DNA of 64,000 bases, from NCBI GenBank assembly GCA_033439765.1, contig JAULSN010000002.1:2542001-2606000 (forward strand), written 5' to 3'. The first letter of the stretch is position 1; each line of letters opens with the position of its first letter. This DNA is from Lasiosphaeria ovina (taxonomy: Eukaryota; Ascomycota; Sordariomycetes; Sordariales; Lasiosphaeriaceae). The translations under genes were made by a program, and so were the position numbers. Under the pieces are notes generated by a model that made no database searches, was not told the origin of the DNA, and was given only the letters and a program-made list of their open reading frames with translations. This document shows, piece by piece, positions 14,592 through 26,466 of this stretch.

Positions 14592-17090
14592 ATGTCGTTG
14601 AGTACTCTCCGCACAAGTATCGCCGCCCTGGCACTGGCTGGCAGCGTCATTGCTGCCCCAACCGGCCAAGCTGCAAACCTCACGACGCTCACGACGCTCG
14701 GCAACAAGGACATTTCTACGTACGACAGCTGTGACTGGTTCGTGCCTTCTTTCCCCACCACAAGATACGAGGTTTATTGATAATATTTTGCAGCAAGAGA
14801 TGGTACGGCAACGAGGAGCGACTCACCTTTGACTGCGATGTAAGTCCAGGCGGCTATTGTGCTGCTCCACTGCCATCAAGTCAGGCGCTGACCCCTCTGT
14901 CGCCAGATCCGCATCGGAGACCACAAGCAGTCTCTATATGTTGACAAGGAGGCTGCTGCCTTCTCGGATTTCCACAAGGACAGCCACGGCCGGCTGACCT
15001 GCAGCGGCGACTTCTTTGGCTACCTTCACCGGGGCTGCCACGACCTAGAGAAGAAGTATCACAGCCGCATCCGCTGCCTGCGTCCCGTCCCCAGAGGCTG
15101 GCTGGAGCACCAGGCTAGCGGGTACGCTCAAAATGGCCACGGTCACTCGAGCTACGACCATGACGACTACGATTCCGACTCGGATTCCGACTCGGATTAT
15201 TCCGACTCTGACGATGGTGACGACCATGGCGGCGAGTGCCCCAACCATGATCGCCATGACTACGAGACCTGCAAGTATCGCCATCATGACAATCACGGCC
15301 ATAGTGGGTACGGTCCTGTAGTGTATGGCGGCTATGACGGATCCCATGACTATGGTTACCCCAGCCGCTATGGTGCCTATGGCGGCTATGGTCGTGGCGG
15401 TTATGGTGGCCACGGCAACGAGCACCATGACGGCTACGGTGGTGAGCACGGCGGCTTCGGTGGCTACGGTAATGAACATCACTATGGCGGCCACGGCAAC
15501 GAGCACCATGGCGGCTACGGTGGTGAGCACGGCGGCTTCGGTGGCTACGGTAATGAGCATCACTACGGCGGCTACAGCGGCGAGCAGGGTGGCTACAGCG
15601 GCGAGCAGGGTGGCTACGGCGGCGAGCACGGTGGCTACGGCGGCGAGCACGGTGGCTACGGCGGCGAGCACGGTGGCTACGGCGGCGAGCACGGTGGCTA
15701 CGGCGGCGAGCACGGTGGCTACGGCGGCGAACACCACCGTGGTGGATTTGACAACTACGGCGGCTACGGCGGCGAGCGCGGTGGCTACGGCGGCTATGGT
15801 GGTGAGCAGTACCGTGGTGGCTTTGACAACTATGGCGGCTACGGCGGTGAGCGCGGTGGCTACGGCGGCTATGGTGGTGAGCAGTACCGTGGTGGCTTTG
15901 ACAACTATGGCGGCTACGGCGGCGAGCAGGGTGGCTACGGCGGCGAACACGGTGGCTACGGCGGCGAGCACGGTGGCTACAGCGGCGAGCAGGGTGGCTA
16001 CGGCGGCGAGCACGGTGGCTACGGCGGCGAACACCACCGTGGTGGATTTGACAACTACGGCGGCTACGGCGGCGAGCACGGCGGCTATGGCGGTGAGCAC
16101 GGCGGCTATGGCGGTGAGCACCAACGTCGTGGCTTTGGCAACTACAGCAGTGGCTTTGACAACTACAGCGGTTTCGGCGGCGAGTATGGTGGCTACGGCG
16201 ACCGTGGCGGCTATGATGGTGAGTACCACGGTGGCTACGGCGGAAATGGAGATTTTGGCGGGCGTGGTGGCTTCGGTGGCGGCTTCAATGGCGGACAGGG
16301 TGGATTCGGACAGGGCGGCCCCAATGGCGGACAGGGCGGCTTCAACGGCGGACAGGGCGGCTTCGGACAGGGCGGCCTCAACGGCGGACAGGGCGGCCCC
16401 AACGGCGGACAGGGCGGCTTTGGACAGGGTGGCTTCAATGGCGGACAGGGTAGATTCGGACAGGGCGGCCCCAACGGCGGACAGGGTGGATTCGGACAAG
16501 GCGGCCCCAATGGCGGACAGGGCGGCTTCAACGGCGGACAGGGCGGCTTCGGACAGGGCGGCCTCAACGGCGGACAGGGCGGCCTCAACGGCGGACAGGG
16601 CGGCTTCAACGGCGGACAGGGCGGCTTCAACGGCGGACAGGGCGGCTTCGGACAGGGCGGCCTCAACGGCGGCTTCGGACAGGGCGGCCTCAACGGCGGC
16701 TTCGGACAGGGCGGCCTCAACGGCGGCTTTGGACAGGGCGGCCTCAACGGCGGCTTCGGACAGGGCGGCCTCAACGGCGGCTTTGGACAGGGCGGCCTCA
16801 ACGGCGGCTTCGGACAGGGCGGCCTCAACGGCGGCTTCGGACAGGGCGGCTTCAACAACGGAAGACTCGGCGTCAGCGTCGGCGTTGGCGTCACCCCCAG
16901 CGGCCTCAGCTCAGGAGCAAATCAGGCCCCGAGCAAGAACAGCCGTCTGGATGGGGATAACCTCGACAGCCAGTTCATTTCGGTCGAAAGCACAGAAGCC
17001 GCCGCACCCCAGGGAGCCGTTGACACGCCAGAAGAGCTGACAGCAGCTGCACTCCCTTCTGCGGAAGAGCAGCCAACAACGGCCGAGTGA
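14592..17090 (+). CDS. secreted Cys-containing protein with long Gly/Tyr/His and Gly/Gln repeat tracts
   Basis: Function unknown. Three exons, 14592-14737, 14794-14839 and 14907-17090, give 791 residues. Residues 1 to about 20 form a signal peptide (basic start, [17 protein letters not shown] core), so the product is predicted to be secreted. A head domain of about 100 residues follows with cysteines in [39 protein letters not shown] and RIRCLRP. Next is an Asp/Ser run ([16 protein letters not shown]) and a His-rich stretch with two more cysteines. The bulk is low-complexity: GYGGEHG-type heptads with [11 protein letters not shown] inserts, then [15 protein letters not shown] units, then GGFGQGGLN nonads. 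A non-repetitive Ser/Glu/Ala-rich tail ends the protein. Such Gly/Tyr/Gln tracts are typical of structural, wall-associated or adhesive proteins. The donor TG|GTTCGT is weak, but it is the only one that keeps the frame open. Confidence 0.85.
15405..16260 (+). repeat. 21-bp-based coding repeats encoding GYGGEHG
   Basis: Tandem 21-bp units (GGTGGCTACGGCGGCGAGCA and variants) are nearly identical in DNA over 15624-15735 and recur at 15930-16035. They are interrupted by copies of a longer block encoding [13 protein letters not shown]. Near-identity at synonymous sites points to recent slippage or recombination. Confidence 0.9.
16270..16858 (+). repeat. 18- and 27-bp coding repeats encoding GGQGGFN / GGFGQGGLN
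   Basis: The first part mixes 18-bp GGCGGACAGGGCGGCTTC-type units. From about 16660 to 16858 a 27-bp unit encoding GGFGQGGLN is repeated about seven to eight times, with variation almost limited to TTC/TTT. The length is expected to be polymorphic. Confidence 0.9.
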
Positions 17091-18141
17091 ATACCCTAGG
17101 GTGGCTTACAGACATCCTGGCAGGTATTCGGTGGCAGGTGGTGCAGTGCTCTCGTAGTTAGGCAAGCATGGAAGCAGAAATCTGAGCCGAGGGGTGAGAG
17201 ACGATGGCTCTCAGTCCTGTACTCGAAACAAACATTCTCTTTGTCACAAGCTCACCCACCGCAGTCATTCGTTCGATAGCTTCCTTGGTCGATTTCTTCC
17301 CGATAATTAGGTACCATACTTAGCGTAATACTCGAATGCACAACATGAATTTGCTCTCATGTCTCCCGTCAGCCGGCCTTTGTATATCCAATGCTGTCTG
17401 TCCATTTGACCATTCATTTGAAGCTTGAAAGCCAACCGGAAACCATTGGATGAAGCTGCAAATGGTGGGATGCTCCGTCCACGGGCACTCGCAACTCTGT
17501 ACACTCCGTAGAGTCCCGGAATCCGCCAATGTATGGTAAGTATGTATGTACGTTGCTTACGAATGTCGCAGTGTTGTGTCGTCCGGTCTAGGTGCTTCCA
17601 GTGGATGGCTATGGCGGCAACGACGGCTGCAAGCCTGGACAGAGTGCGGGTTAGCGCCAAAAAGGCCTCGCTTGGGCCCGGGCACAATGACGTCAGCACA
17701 CGCCGGACGGCGATGGAAGCCATGAACACGGAGGTGCCGATGGCCCCGTCCTAAAACTACATTACCTACCTTAGGTCCTTACCCAAGCAGGTAGACATGC
17801 TGACAGCAAGACGTGAATTCCAGGTACTACAAAAAGCATATTGATGCACTTGCTGTTATTTGGGTGCCGGCCCAAGCAACCCAAGTATTAAAAAATTCAT
17901 TAGGCGTTTGTTCCTTCCTCGGGTTCGTTCGTCCGCGCTGTCCGCCTTCCTTCATTGCCTTGGACCTTCTTTTTAGAGAAGCCAGCCTGGCGACATAGGC
18001 AAGAGCAAACGGCGAAAAAACAGAAAGTGCGGAGGAGAGAAAAGGAAAGAACCCGGCAGAAAGAGACTAGAGAGGCGTACAGGGCGCCGTCTATTTCTCG
18101 TCCTTCCCCTTCCGCCGTTACGAGACACGCCGCATGGAAAT
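17091..18141. other. intergenic spacer
   Basis: 3' region of the secreted-protein gene and 5' region of the DUF3074 gene. Open frames here are short and show no motif. Nothing else is seen. Confidence 0.5.
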
Positions 18142-20451
18142 ATGGCCTCGCACCACGACCCATTCAAGGCCCTCAGCCCCGTTGACTGGACAGCCTTTGT
18201 CGACGACGGCAACGAAAAGAAGGCTATTAACAAGGACCGTCTAACTGAACTACTCTCAACGACATTTGAAAACGCCCAGGCCGTCATCAACTCGATCCCT
18301 GTCCCCGCCAGCGTCGCCGCCGTAACCAAAGCCGCCGCCGCCGAAACAACAGCAACCACAGGCCGTGCGCGCTCACAAACCGACTCGGCCGTGCGCAGCA
18401 ACAGCGATTTTAACATTCCCAGCATCCTCTTAGCCGACAGCTCCGTCAGCAGGAGGGATGCCGTGACCTCGGAGCTCTTACGAAAGGAGTGGAAACATGT
18501 CAAGATCAGCCCGCGCGACAATCCGCTCAACATCAGCGTTTATAAACTGTCGGCCAAGGACGGCAAGGGCAGTTGGTTTGCGCGCCGTAGCATCCATCAT
18601 CCGTTCTCTCCCACCGCCAATAGCGACACTGGGAGTGCTGCCGATAGTTATAACATCTCGTTCGACAAGTGGCGGCTCGCATTACAGAAAGAATTCACCG
18701 AAACGCTGGCCAGGACTCAGGGCGAGCCGGGGACAGGAAATATCCGCGGGATTGGTGCCGAGAAGAGAATCGAGCTGGTAGAGCTCGATGGCGTCGGCGT
18801 GGTAGAGTGTAAGTCCCCCTGTCCCAAGCTACCCCCCTCCCCCTCCATGCCCAACTCGACATCCAAAAGGGAGAGTGAAGAGCGTTTCACACAAATTTGA
18901 TGAGCAAGATTGGCTTATATTTTGTTGTTGTGGTCTTGCACAATAGTGTTCCAGGTGTCGGCTAGATTTCCAGGCCCGACAACGCCGAGAGATTTTGTGA
19001 CGCTGCTCCTCATGCCCGATCATGCTTCTTCAGACCCAACAGGCGAACAAAAACGAGGAAAAGGACGAAAACCGAGGCAGTTCATGCTTGTGTCTAAGCC
19101 ATGCCAGCACCCTGACTGCCCGCCAAGGTCGGGATTCATACGCGGCCAGTACGAATCGGTGGAGGTAATCCGGGAAATACCACTCAACACGCCACTGAGG
19201 AGGACGAGGTCCTCTGTTGACGTAATCCGGGAAGAGTTGACGAAGCCTATTGCAAGCGGCACCGAAAACAGCCGCATAGCCAGAGAAGCCATGTTGCGTT
19301 CGGCTAGCAAGAAAGGCGGTGCAGCGGAATACGAAGACAGCTTCCCGCTGGGAGACGAAGAGGTGGAGCAAGAGATGGCGATCGAGTGGCTCATGGTGAC
19401 TCGAAGCGACCCAGGTGGCAGCGTTCCTCGGTTCATGGTCGAAAGGGGCACTCCCGGAGGTATTCTTAACGATGCCAATAAGTTTCTGGAATGGCTATCT
19501 ACCAAGAGCATGGAGGACATTGCCACTGGCAATCAAAATGAGCAGGAACTGACGGAGGACGGAGTTGAAGCCCCATCGACTCAGAAGGAGCAACAGGGAG
19601 AAAAAGAACCAACCGAGATCCCCGCCCGCACCATTGGTGCTGAGCAAGAGCACCACGGTACAAAATCACAAAATACAGAGCCTCAGCCCTCGGGATTCTA
19701 TGGGATGATCGCGGGTGCGTTAGAGGCTGCTGGCTCAGCAGTCGTTAACAAAATGTATACCCTTGCGTCGACACCAGTAACTGGGTCGGAAGGCAACGAC
19801 AGCGATGCCGAGAGCGACATCTCATCTACGGAGCTCAGCTACGCGTCGGCTGAGGAGGGCGAAGACTACGCCGGCGAGCCGCTTGATAAGAGCTTTACGA
19901 ACAACTCGTCGGCCGAACTGGAATCGTCCACGCGGTCAGCGAGGTCTACTATCTCAGAAGGCTCCATGGTCACATCGGCCACGCCTACGCAACAGTCAAA
20001 ACAACACGAAAGGGATCTCCGAAAGTTGCAGGATCGCCGGCGGCGCGCTCAGGAGAAGTTGGAGAGAGCGCAGGAACGGCAGGCGGCCAAGAAGCAAAAA
20101 AACGGCAGCGAAGGTGCAGAGAACGACAAGGAGGCACAGGCGATCGCGCGGTTGCGCGAGAAGCACGAACGCGAGCTAGCCAAGCAAGAAGAACGATATC
20201 AGCGGGATCTGCGGCGGCTGGCAGAGAAGCGGCGTGCAGAGGAGAAGAAGGCCGAGGAACGCCAGCGCAAGGCTACCGAGCGCGAGGAACGTCAGAATAT
20301 CCAGCGGGAACTCGAGCGTACTCGTGCAGACCGCGACTTGGCGCTCAAGGAAATTGAGATTCTTAAAGACCAGGTCGGTCAGCTCCAGAGCCAGAATACA
20401 AGGTTGGTAGCGCAGATAGGGAGGGAAAGTAAGGGGTCTCTTGTGCTGTGA
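18142..20451 (+). CDS. DUF3074 (START-like) protein with C-terminal coiled coil
   Basis: Two exons, 18142-18808 and 18947-20451, give 723 residues. The N-terminal half (about 100-400) resembles the fungal DUF3074 domain, a START-like fold thought to bind hydrophobic ligands. Matching features are the LLRKEWKHVKISPRDNP start, the SWFARRS segment, RDFVTLLLM after the intron, and a late segment with IEWLMVTRSDPGGSVPR and GGILNDANKFLEW. The middle is acidic and Ser/Thr-rich and looks disordered. Residues about 545-710 form a long charged coiled coil (ERDLRKLQDRRRRAQEKLER and similar heptads). No signal peptide or membrane segment is seen. The intron is 138 nt. Which lipid, if any, is bound cannot be told from sequence. 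The 3' flank has CTG-type runs at about 20621-20642. Confidence 0.88.
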
Positions 20452-21189
20452 GAGATCAATGAGGACCAAGAGAAGCAACCATGGTCTCTCCACGTTGGCG
20501 AGTAGAGGACGGATCAAGGGATAAAGCATAAAACGCAGAATATTATTCTTGCTATGAATGTTGTTATTCTTCGCTGCCGCTATTCTTTCTGTAGCTATTC
20601 TGCGCTGCTGTATTCTTATTTTGCTGCTGCTGCTGCTGCTGCGATTCAATTCAGTTGGCGAGCATGTAAGGAATGTTGTTTACTTTTTTTGCCCAACCCA
20701 ACCTAACCCATCCAACCCCCTCTCCAGCCCCTTTTATTTTGTAACCCCGTTATTTAGCCCCGAAAGAAGAAACGATCTGCACAACTTAATTTTATTACCT
20801 AGGTAGCCAAATATAAAAGGGATGGAAAGTCCAACCAGATTAAGCAAGTTGTACCGCGAAAGACATAAGTGAAACCATCTTTGCCAAATTCGAATCGATA
20901 GCTCTTTTTCTCTTTCTGTGGCTGGAAGGGCCGCGTCTAAAACGGGGGCCGGGGAGGGAAAGGGGATCGATCGGTGATGTGTTTGTTACATTCGGTATGG
21001 GTAAGGTACCTTAGTGATACTTGTGGGTGTGTAAAAACGCTGACTCGTATACTTTCCGAAAAAGGGAGATAGAGATATAAGTTGTAAAAGAGCAGCGAAG
21101 AAAGGAAAGAAGCAAGTAAATATATAAGAAGGGATAAGAATGCGGTTTTGTAGTGATTATTGATAGAGGGAATGGGCTATTTCTTTCAG
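20452..21189. other. convergent 3' spacer
   Basis: 3' ends of the DUF3074 gene and the RRM gene meet here. The stretch is T-rich with TATTCT/GCTG runs and a CTG microsatellite (about 20621-20642). No gene is seen. Confidence 0.6.
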
Positions 21190-22720
21190 TCAGGCTCGCG
21201 ATTTCTTGCTGCCACGAGACACGATCGCCAGATTAGTTCCGTGAGCGATCGCTGGCTTCCCGCTGCCAGTAGCGGATGCAGATGACGAGGATGATGGCGG
21301 CGGTGGTGGTGGCGACGGCGGCCGCTGGCCACGGCTGCTATCCTTGCCCTTGGGCTCGTTTTGGTCGCGCCTCTGCTGCTTGCGGCGCTCTTTCTTCTGG
21401 TCGACGGCGGCGGCCTGGCTGCCCCCCTGGTCTTGGTAGTACTCCGTCGCCACGGGCACGCTCTCGGCCCCGATTTGTCGCACTTCGAGCTTGCGGCCGT
21501 CCACCTTGGCGTTGTGGAGCGCCCGGGCGGCAACCTCGGCGACGTCGGCCGTCGCAAACCAGACGATGGCGTAGCCGCGCGGCTTGCTGCTGCCGGATCT
21601 CCGGGCTGGGATCTCGACACTCTGCACCTTGTTCCCGGCATCCTGCGAGACGTGGTTGTAGATGTATCCCCGTATCTTCGCATCGTTCAGTCCGTCGAAC
21701 GACATGTTTTTGATCATGATTGCTCGCTTGTCGGGGTCGCCGAACTGGCCGCCGCCAAGAGCCGTGTTGCCGTAGCCGGCTGCTTCCACGGCCGTCGCCT
21801 GGCCGGGCCAGGGCCGGGCCTGCTGGGAATAGGGGTCGTACGAGCCGTACCCAAAATCTGCACCCGGAGACTGGGCCACGGCAGTGCCGGCAACTCCTGG
21901 GTACATGGGATAGACTTGGCTGTATTGCTCGGTAGGCGAGTATGTGTACTGGTAGCTTGCAGGGGATGACACGCCAAGGCTGGGAACAGCAACTCCCGGG
22001 CTGGCAAGCTGGGGACTGGTGTGGTAGTGCAGGGGCGAGCCGGTACCATATCCTTGGTAGGCACTGGTCGTCGTGTATTGCAACCCGGTGTTGCTCCCGG
22101 CAGCCACACCGGGGTAGCTCATACCGGCCTGCGGAGAGCCTGGGAACGGTTCAGGGTAGGAGACTGGGGGCAGCCCCCCTTGGATGGGAGTACCCATGAC
22201 GCTGGGGGACTTGGGTGTAGAGACAATGCTAGCGAATTGGGGATCATCCTCCTGAACTTTGACGGCGACTTTCTCGGTTCTGTTCCCGTCAAAGGCGATC
22301 AGGCCCCGCTCCTTCAATACTCCCCCGTTCAGAAAATCTAAGCAGCAGCAGCAGTTAGAACGAGATAACGAGAAAGACTTGGAGTGTAGCAAGCATGGCA
22401 CTCCTTACAGAATACTCTATCAAAGCTCGCCTCATCGGCTACCCGCACATATCCACTGTCTGGCGGGTAGACTTCGACACGGTCCACGACGCATTGAGCG
22501 CCCTTTTCGACAAATGCTCTCAACTCCCTCCATGTCGTACCACGAGTGAGCTAGATGATACACCGGGTGTCAGTCAAGGGGTTGCACACACGGAGCGCGG
22601 TTGAGAAGTCGTGTCACCTACGTTCGCGACGGGGATATAAAAGATTCCGGTTTCCCTTCCCGGCTCGACGAGCACGCTCACAAAGTTTAATTTCTGGCTG
22701 TTCCGATTAATTCCCGACAT
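21190..22720 (-). CDS. RNA-binding protein with two RRM-type domains
   Basis: Three exons, 22720-22622, 22550-22409 and 22337-21190, are separated by two 71-nt introns and give 462 residues. The first fold (about 11-80) is a divergent RRM: KLNFVSVLVEP, then FYIPVANLTRGTTWRELRAF, and GYVRVADEASFDRVFYFLNG. It is assembled across both introns, which strongly supports the splice choices. A Pro/Gly/Tyr/Ser-rich linker (about 105-270) follows. A canonical RRM (about 279-360) has RNP2-like AIMIKNMSF and RNP1-like RGYAIVWF. The tail is Lys/Arg-rich, then poly-Pro and poly-Ser. Tyr/Gly-rich linkers of this kind are common in proteins that enter RNA granules. Target RNAs are unknown. The start at 22720 is chosen because it opens the first RRM. 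Intron 2 carries a CTG run next to its acceptor. Confidence 0.9.
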
Positions 22721-24663
22721 CCTGGGGGACGCAAAATTGTTGGTTGCAAAAGTCAGAGTTTCACCACTGATCTAGTAGCAAGAGGAGGTGCAGGTCGGCT
22801 TAAAGGGGTAATGTGTTTTGGCGATTTGTGGCTTGGTTAGGTTGATATCGACGGCAGCTGAACGTAGAGCAGGACAAGATGCTGTGGTCACAACAAGTAA
22901 CAGCCAGGCTCTTGGCCCGCTACACAGGATGAAGGATAGAGATACAGAAATTGAAAATAGACAATATCTCAAGATGCGCAGCCCGGCTGGGCTGAGGCCG
23001 CAAGGAGACTGAATCAGGGAGGCACAGAGGCGAGTTGGCGACTCTTGGCAGCTGTCGTTGAATATCTGAGGAAATGGCAAGCCTCCAAGACTCGAATCTA
23101 GAGGCTTGTTTTCAATAGACTCCGTCTCAGAAGCTTAACCGGCGTTTTCGGTGATGCTTGAAGACAAAAGTGATTGAGACATCTGGACTGCCATGAGCTC
23201 TCCCCGTGTGTCTTATCAAGAGGGATGAGATCCAGCAGGCAGAGCTGGGATCAACTGAACCAACATGGCAGTTAGCAGCATCTGATACCGTGCCCGCATC
23301 CCCGCCAACTCGGTGGCTACGGACGTGAATGATACTTCACGCATCTAACAGAAGCAACGGCGGCCGGGGGGCCGCCTTGACCCTGAAAACATTGCAAGCC
23401 AAGTCGCAATATGCCGACCTGGGGCAGAAACGAGGTGCCCGGTTGCCGTCATCACATCGTCATATCGTTGCAGCTCGAGACAAGCAGTGCGAGTTGGGTG
23501 TCGGTATATCCAAAGACGCCCACGAACGAAGCCCGGTCTGCGGCCCGATAAAAGAAGCAAGTGTTTGCGGAAAGTGCACGGGTACATCAGGGACAGCCAC
23601 CTGCAGGTCGAGGGACTCTCTTCTTGACAAGGAGGAGGAATATGACGAGAGCCCGGTCTCTGGGCCAGTACCTAAGCTTGACATGTGAGTGAGGCTCTAG
23701 ATGGTGCAGAGGTGGGCCCAAGCTGTGTACATGATTTGCCGTGCGGTAGTCGTGCGGTAATACAGACCCATGCAGACAAGGGGATGGGCCCGGAACTTCT
23801 CTCTCTTTTTGCTGTCAAAAGTAGTTTGTCGAAATAGGCATTCCGAGTCTCAAACATATTCGTATAACGTCCAAGTAGTGAATGAGTTGCGCCAGGCTCA
23901 AGAAACGAAACTGGAGCGCACCTCTCGGAGGTCACCTAGCTAGATCCGGGCTAGAACACAAAGGCCAATGGCCAGACGTATTCACCGGCCAGCTGAAGGC
24001 AGTTGATTTCCACCGATCAAGGCCTGGAACAGCCAGTCAAACCCCACCCAAGCAGATTCTCTATAATAGTCACCTCGTCCAGTACTATAGCTTTGTTTTG
24101 GCAAATATAGGCTCTGGGCCTGGGCTTCGTGTTTCTTTCTTCCGCGCGACCCAAATCGTGGACCAGAGAGAACGAAGCAGCAAGTATCCGCAGCAAGTCA
24201 TGGAATACGGCGGATTGTGAGTCTGTTCTGTTCCAAGAGGTATACATCTTTCCTCAAAAACTGGAAGCTGTAAGTGACGGATGCGGGTGAGGTGCATAAG
24301 CAGGACGAAGCAAACAAGTTACGTCTTGGCAGAAAATGACGGATTTTCCCCCCCCACTGAATCTTGCGCGCAAGAGCTAGAGATGTATATGCATTCGTAT
24401 CCCTTTTTGATTACTCGCATTCGTGCTCCCATGCATATGTGGTGCAAAAACACCAATGTACTCGGTACGTGCCTTAGTCGACGAGTCAGTTGAATGCCGG
24501 GGACAATTGCTTCTCTTCGTGGCCCAATACAATATCGACGCCGAGAACGGCTTGGGGTCGCACAGTGGACGTGATTCGTCTGGAGGAGCCGTGTCTATTC
24601 TCGCCCGTCCCCCCATGCTCAACTCAACCCCAGGCAGGAGACCGACGCTAACGCAAAACGCGC
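22721..24663. other. gene-free spacer
   Basis: Upstream region of the RRM gene and 3' flank of the WD40 gene, both on the minus strand. Several open frames up to about 119 codons occur, but none has a motif or plausible splice partners. Nothing else is supported. Confidence 0.5.
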
Positions 24664-26466
24664 CTATTGTTTGTGGAGGAATGTATCCTCTAATTCGCTG
24701 TCATCTTCCTGTTGTCCAGAGTCTCCAGGATCCAGGTTAGCCTCGACGGCCGGAACGAGTTCAAGGGGCGACTCCTCTCGTCTCGCCGCACTCGTCGGCT
24801 GGGTGCTGACTTGGTTGCCCCATGGTGAGTCCTGATCCGCTTCCACGAGAGAGGCCAGTAGGTAGTTATTAGAGTCTGAGAGAAAAAGAGAAGGCGGGCT
24901 TGAGGCGTCCAGGCCCAGCCACAAGGCACGCACGGATGAAGGGCCAGAAAAGTGTTGGGAGAATTCCACCGAACGTGGTCCCTCGGAGAGAGGGTCCCAG
25001 ACAAATACAATGCCATTGTATTGGTCGCCTTCGCACACGATGAGGAGCGTCTCTGGAATGTTGGGATGCCATGACAGACGGCGGACATTACCGTGGAAGA
25101 GGAGCACGGCTCGGAGCTCTGCAACTTGGGTATCCCAAACCCAGGCGGTGCTGGGATAGTCTTCCAGCCGCGTAGCCACAAGTGCAGAAGACGGGTCAAA
25201 GGCAATCGAGGCAAATCCCAACAGCGGCTCGGAGCTATCCTGGGGGCGTGGCGCCGGGGAAACTACCTGCGCGGTCCTTAGGAAGGTGTGGATGGAAGGC
25301 CCTGCATGTGAGATGCCGATTTGTTCTTGCCAGACCTATATGTACGAACCGCAAATCAGCCCTAGTGACTGGCTGACTGGCTGTCTCAATTGGCTGGGCG
25401 TGTCAGGCCGGCAAGCAAAGACGCAAAACGCACCTGAAGCGTGTCCCTAGGGACAAGGCTGCTCGGGTGCTGCAGACGTAGGGCCTCGGTGACTGACGCC
25501 ATGCCAAGGACGCACAACGACCTGCTACAATCGCCGATTGCGAGATGGCGGCCGTCTGCCGAGAACTGTACAAACTTTACACCGGCACCTACAGCATAGT
25601 CCCGGTCTTTGGGGGGTGGGCTCGCGGGCCCTGACCAGGATTTGAACACCTGCCCATCAGGAGTGTAGAACAGGACTCTGTGTCCTTGGGCAGGCGAGTC
25701 CCAGACAACGAGCCACCTCCCGTCGGGGCTCCAGACGACGCCTTGCGCATCGACCGTGTCGGGGGCCCACGACCTCTGCAGCTCCCTGGCGGGAAAGCCG
25801 TGGATGCTCAGCATGTCCTTACCCGCGACTCTTGTCAGCAGGGCCAGATGGCGTGTCTGGGGCCGAAACGAGAAGCATCTGCATGCAGCCGAGGGGGAAA
25901 AGAACTTGGGGCTGGCAATCTCGGTGGCCTTGGACGAGGCGAGGTCGTAGACGGCAAACTTGAGGCCGAAAGAAGAAAGCACGCAGATCTCAGCGTCTGA
26001 GGTGCCGAAGCCGACAAAGGCCGGCCTCGTGCCAGGGGCGACTGGATTCCTGATGGTGGCATGGAAACTGCTGCTGCTGGTGTCGAGAGCCGAGACGACA
26101 TGGATCTGGTCGACGCCAGCGACAAGCAGCAGGCGCGACGAGGGCGACCAGCTGAAGCTCAGCACAGGGCCCGCAAAGTCAGGCGGCAGCTTGACCACAT
26201 TGACCACTTCCAGACCGCGCACAGCCCGAACATTGACAACCGATGCGAAGAGGGTGGCGATGTGGCTGCCGTCAGGACTCGGGAGGCACTGCGCCGAAGC
26301 TAATAAGTGGTCGGTGGCAACGATAGGTTAGCATAGAAGAACCCCATGGAAGTCTAAGGTAGTAGGTAGTTAAGGTAGGGCCCATGGGCCTCGCAGCAGA
26401 AGGCGACATGAAGACCCCCTGCCACTGGGTGCATCTCTCACACTTTAGACGTTGCGAAAAGAGCAT
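24664..26466 (-). CDS. WD40 protein of the WRAP73/Wdr8 family
   Basis: Three exons, 26466-26442, 26299-25434 and 25335-24664 (introns 142 and 98 nt), give 520 residues. The 25-nt first exon is supported by the joined start MLFSQRLKSSAQCLPSPDGS, which has the SPDG hallmark of the first blade. Later blades include LSFSWSPSSRLLLVAG, VVWSPDGRWLVVWD and VKFVQFSADGRHLAIGD. The conserved late block LGFASIAFDPSSALVATR followed by AWVWDT is typical of WRAP73. In fission yeast and animals the family works with Msd1/SSX2IP at spindle poles or centrosomes to anchor microtubule minus ends, so the same role at the spindle pole body is inferred. The C terminus is acidic. Upstream of the ATG lies an ACCAGT hexanucleotide array, probably in the 5' leader. 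Confidence 0.88.

Noticed and set aside
15045..16499. 484-codon open frame antisense to the secreted-protein gene (Ala/Val/Leu-rich)
   Set aside because: It is the reverse reading of GC-rich repeat codons. Length and composition follow from the repeat, and there is no independent start context or motif.
16235..16894. 219-codon Pro/Leu/Cys-rich antisense frame
   Set aside because: Same cause: complement of the [15 protein letters not shown] repeats.
23070..23160. Possible tRNA on the minus strand (ATTCGAGTC box B-like)
   Set aside because: The T-stem does not pair, no proper acceptor stem or box A was found, and the anticodon arm is not formed.
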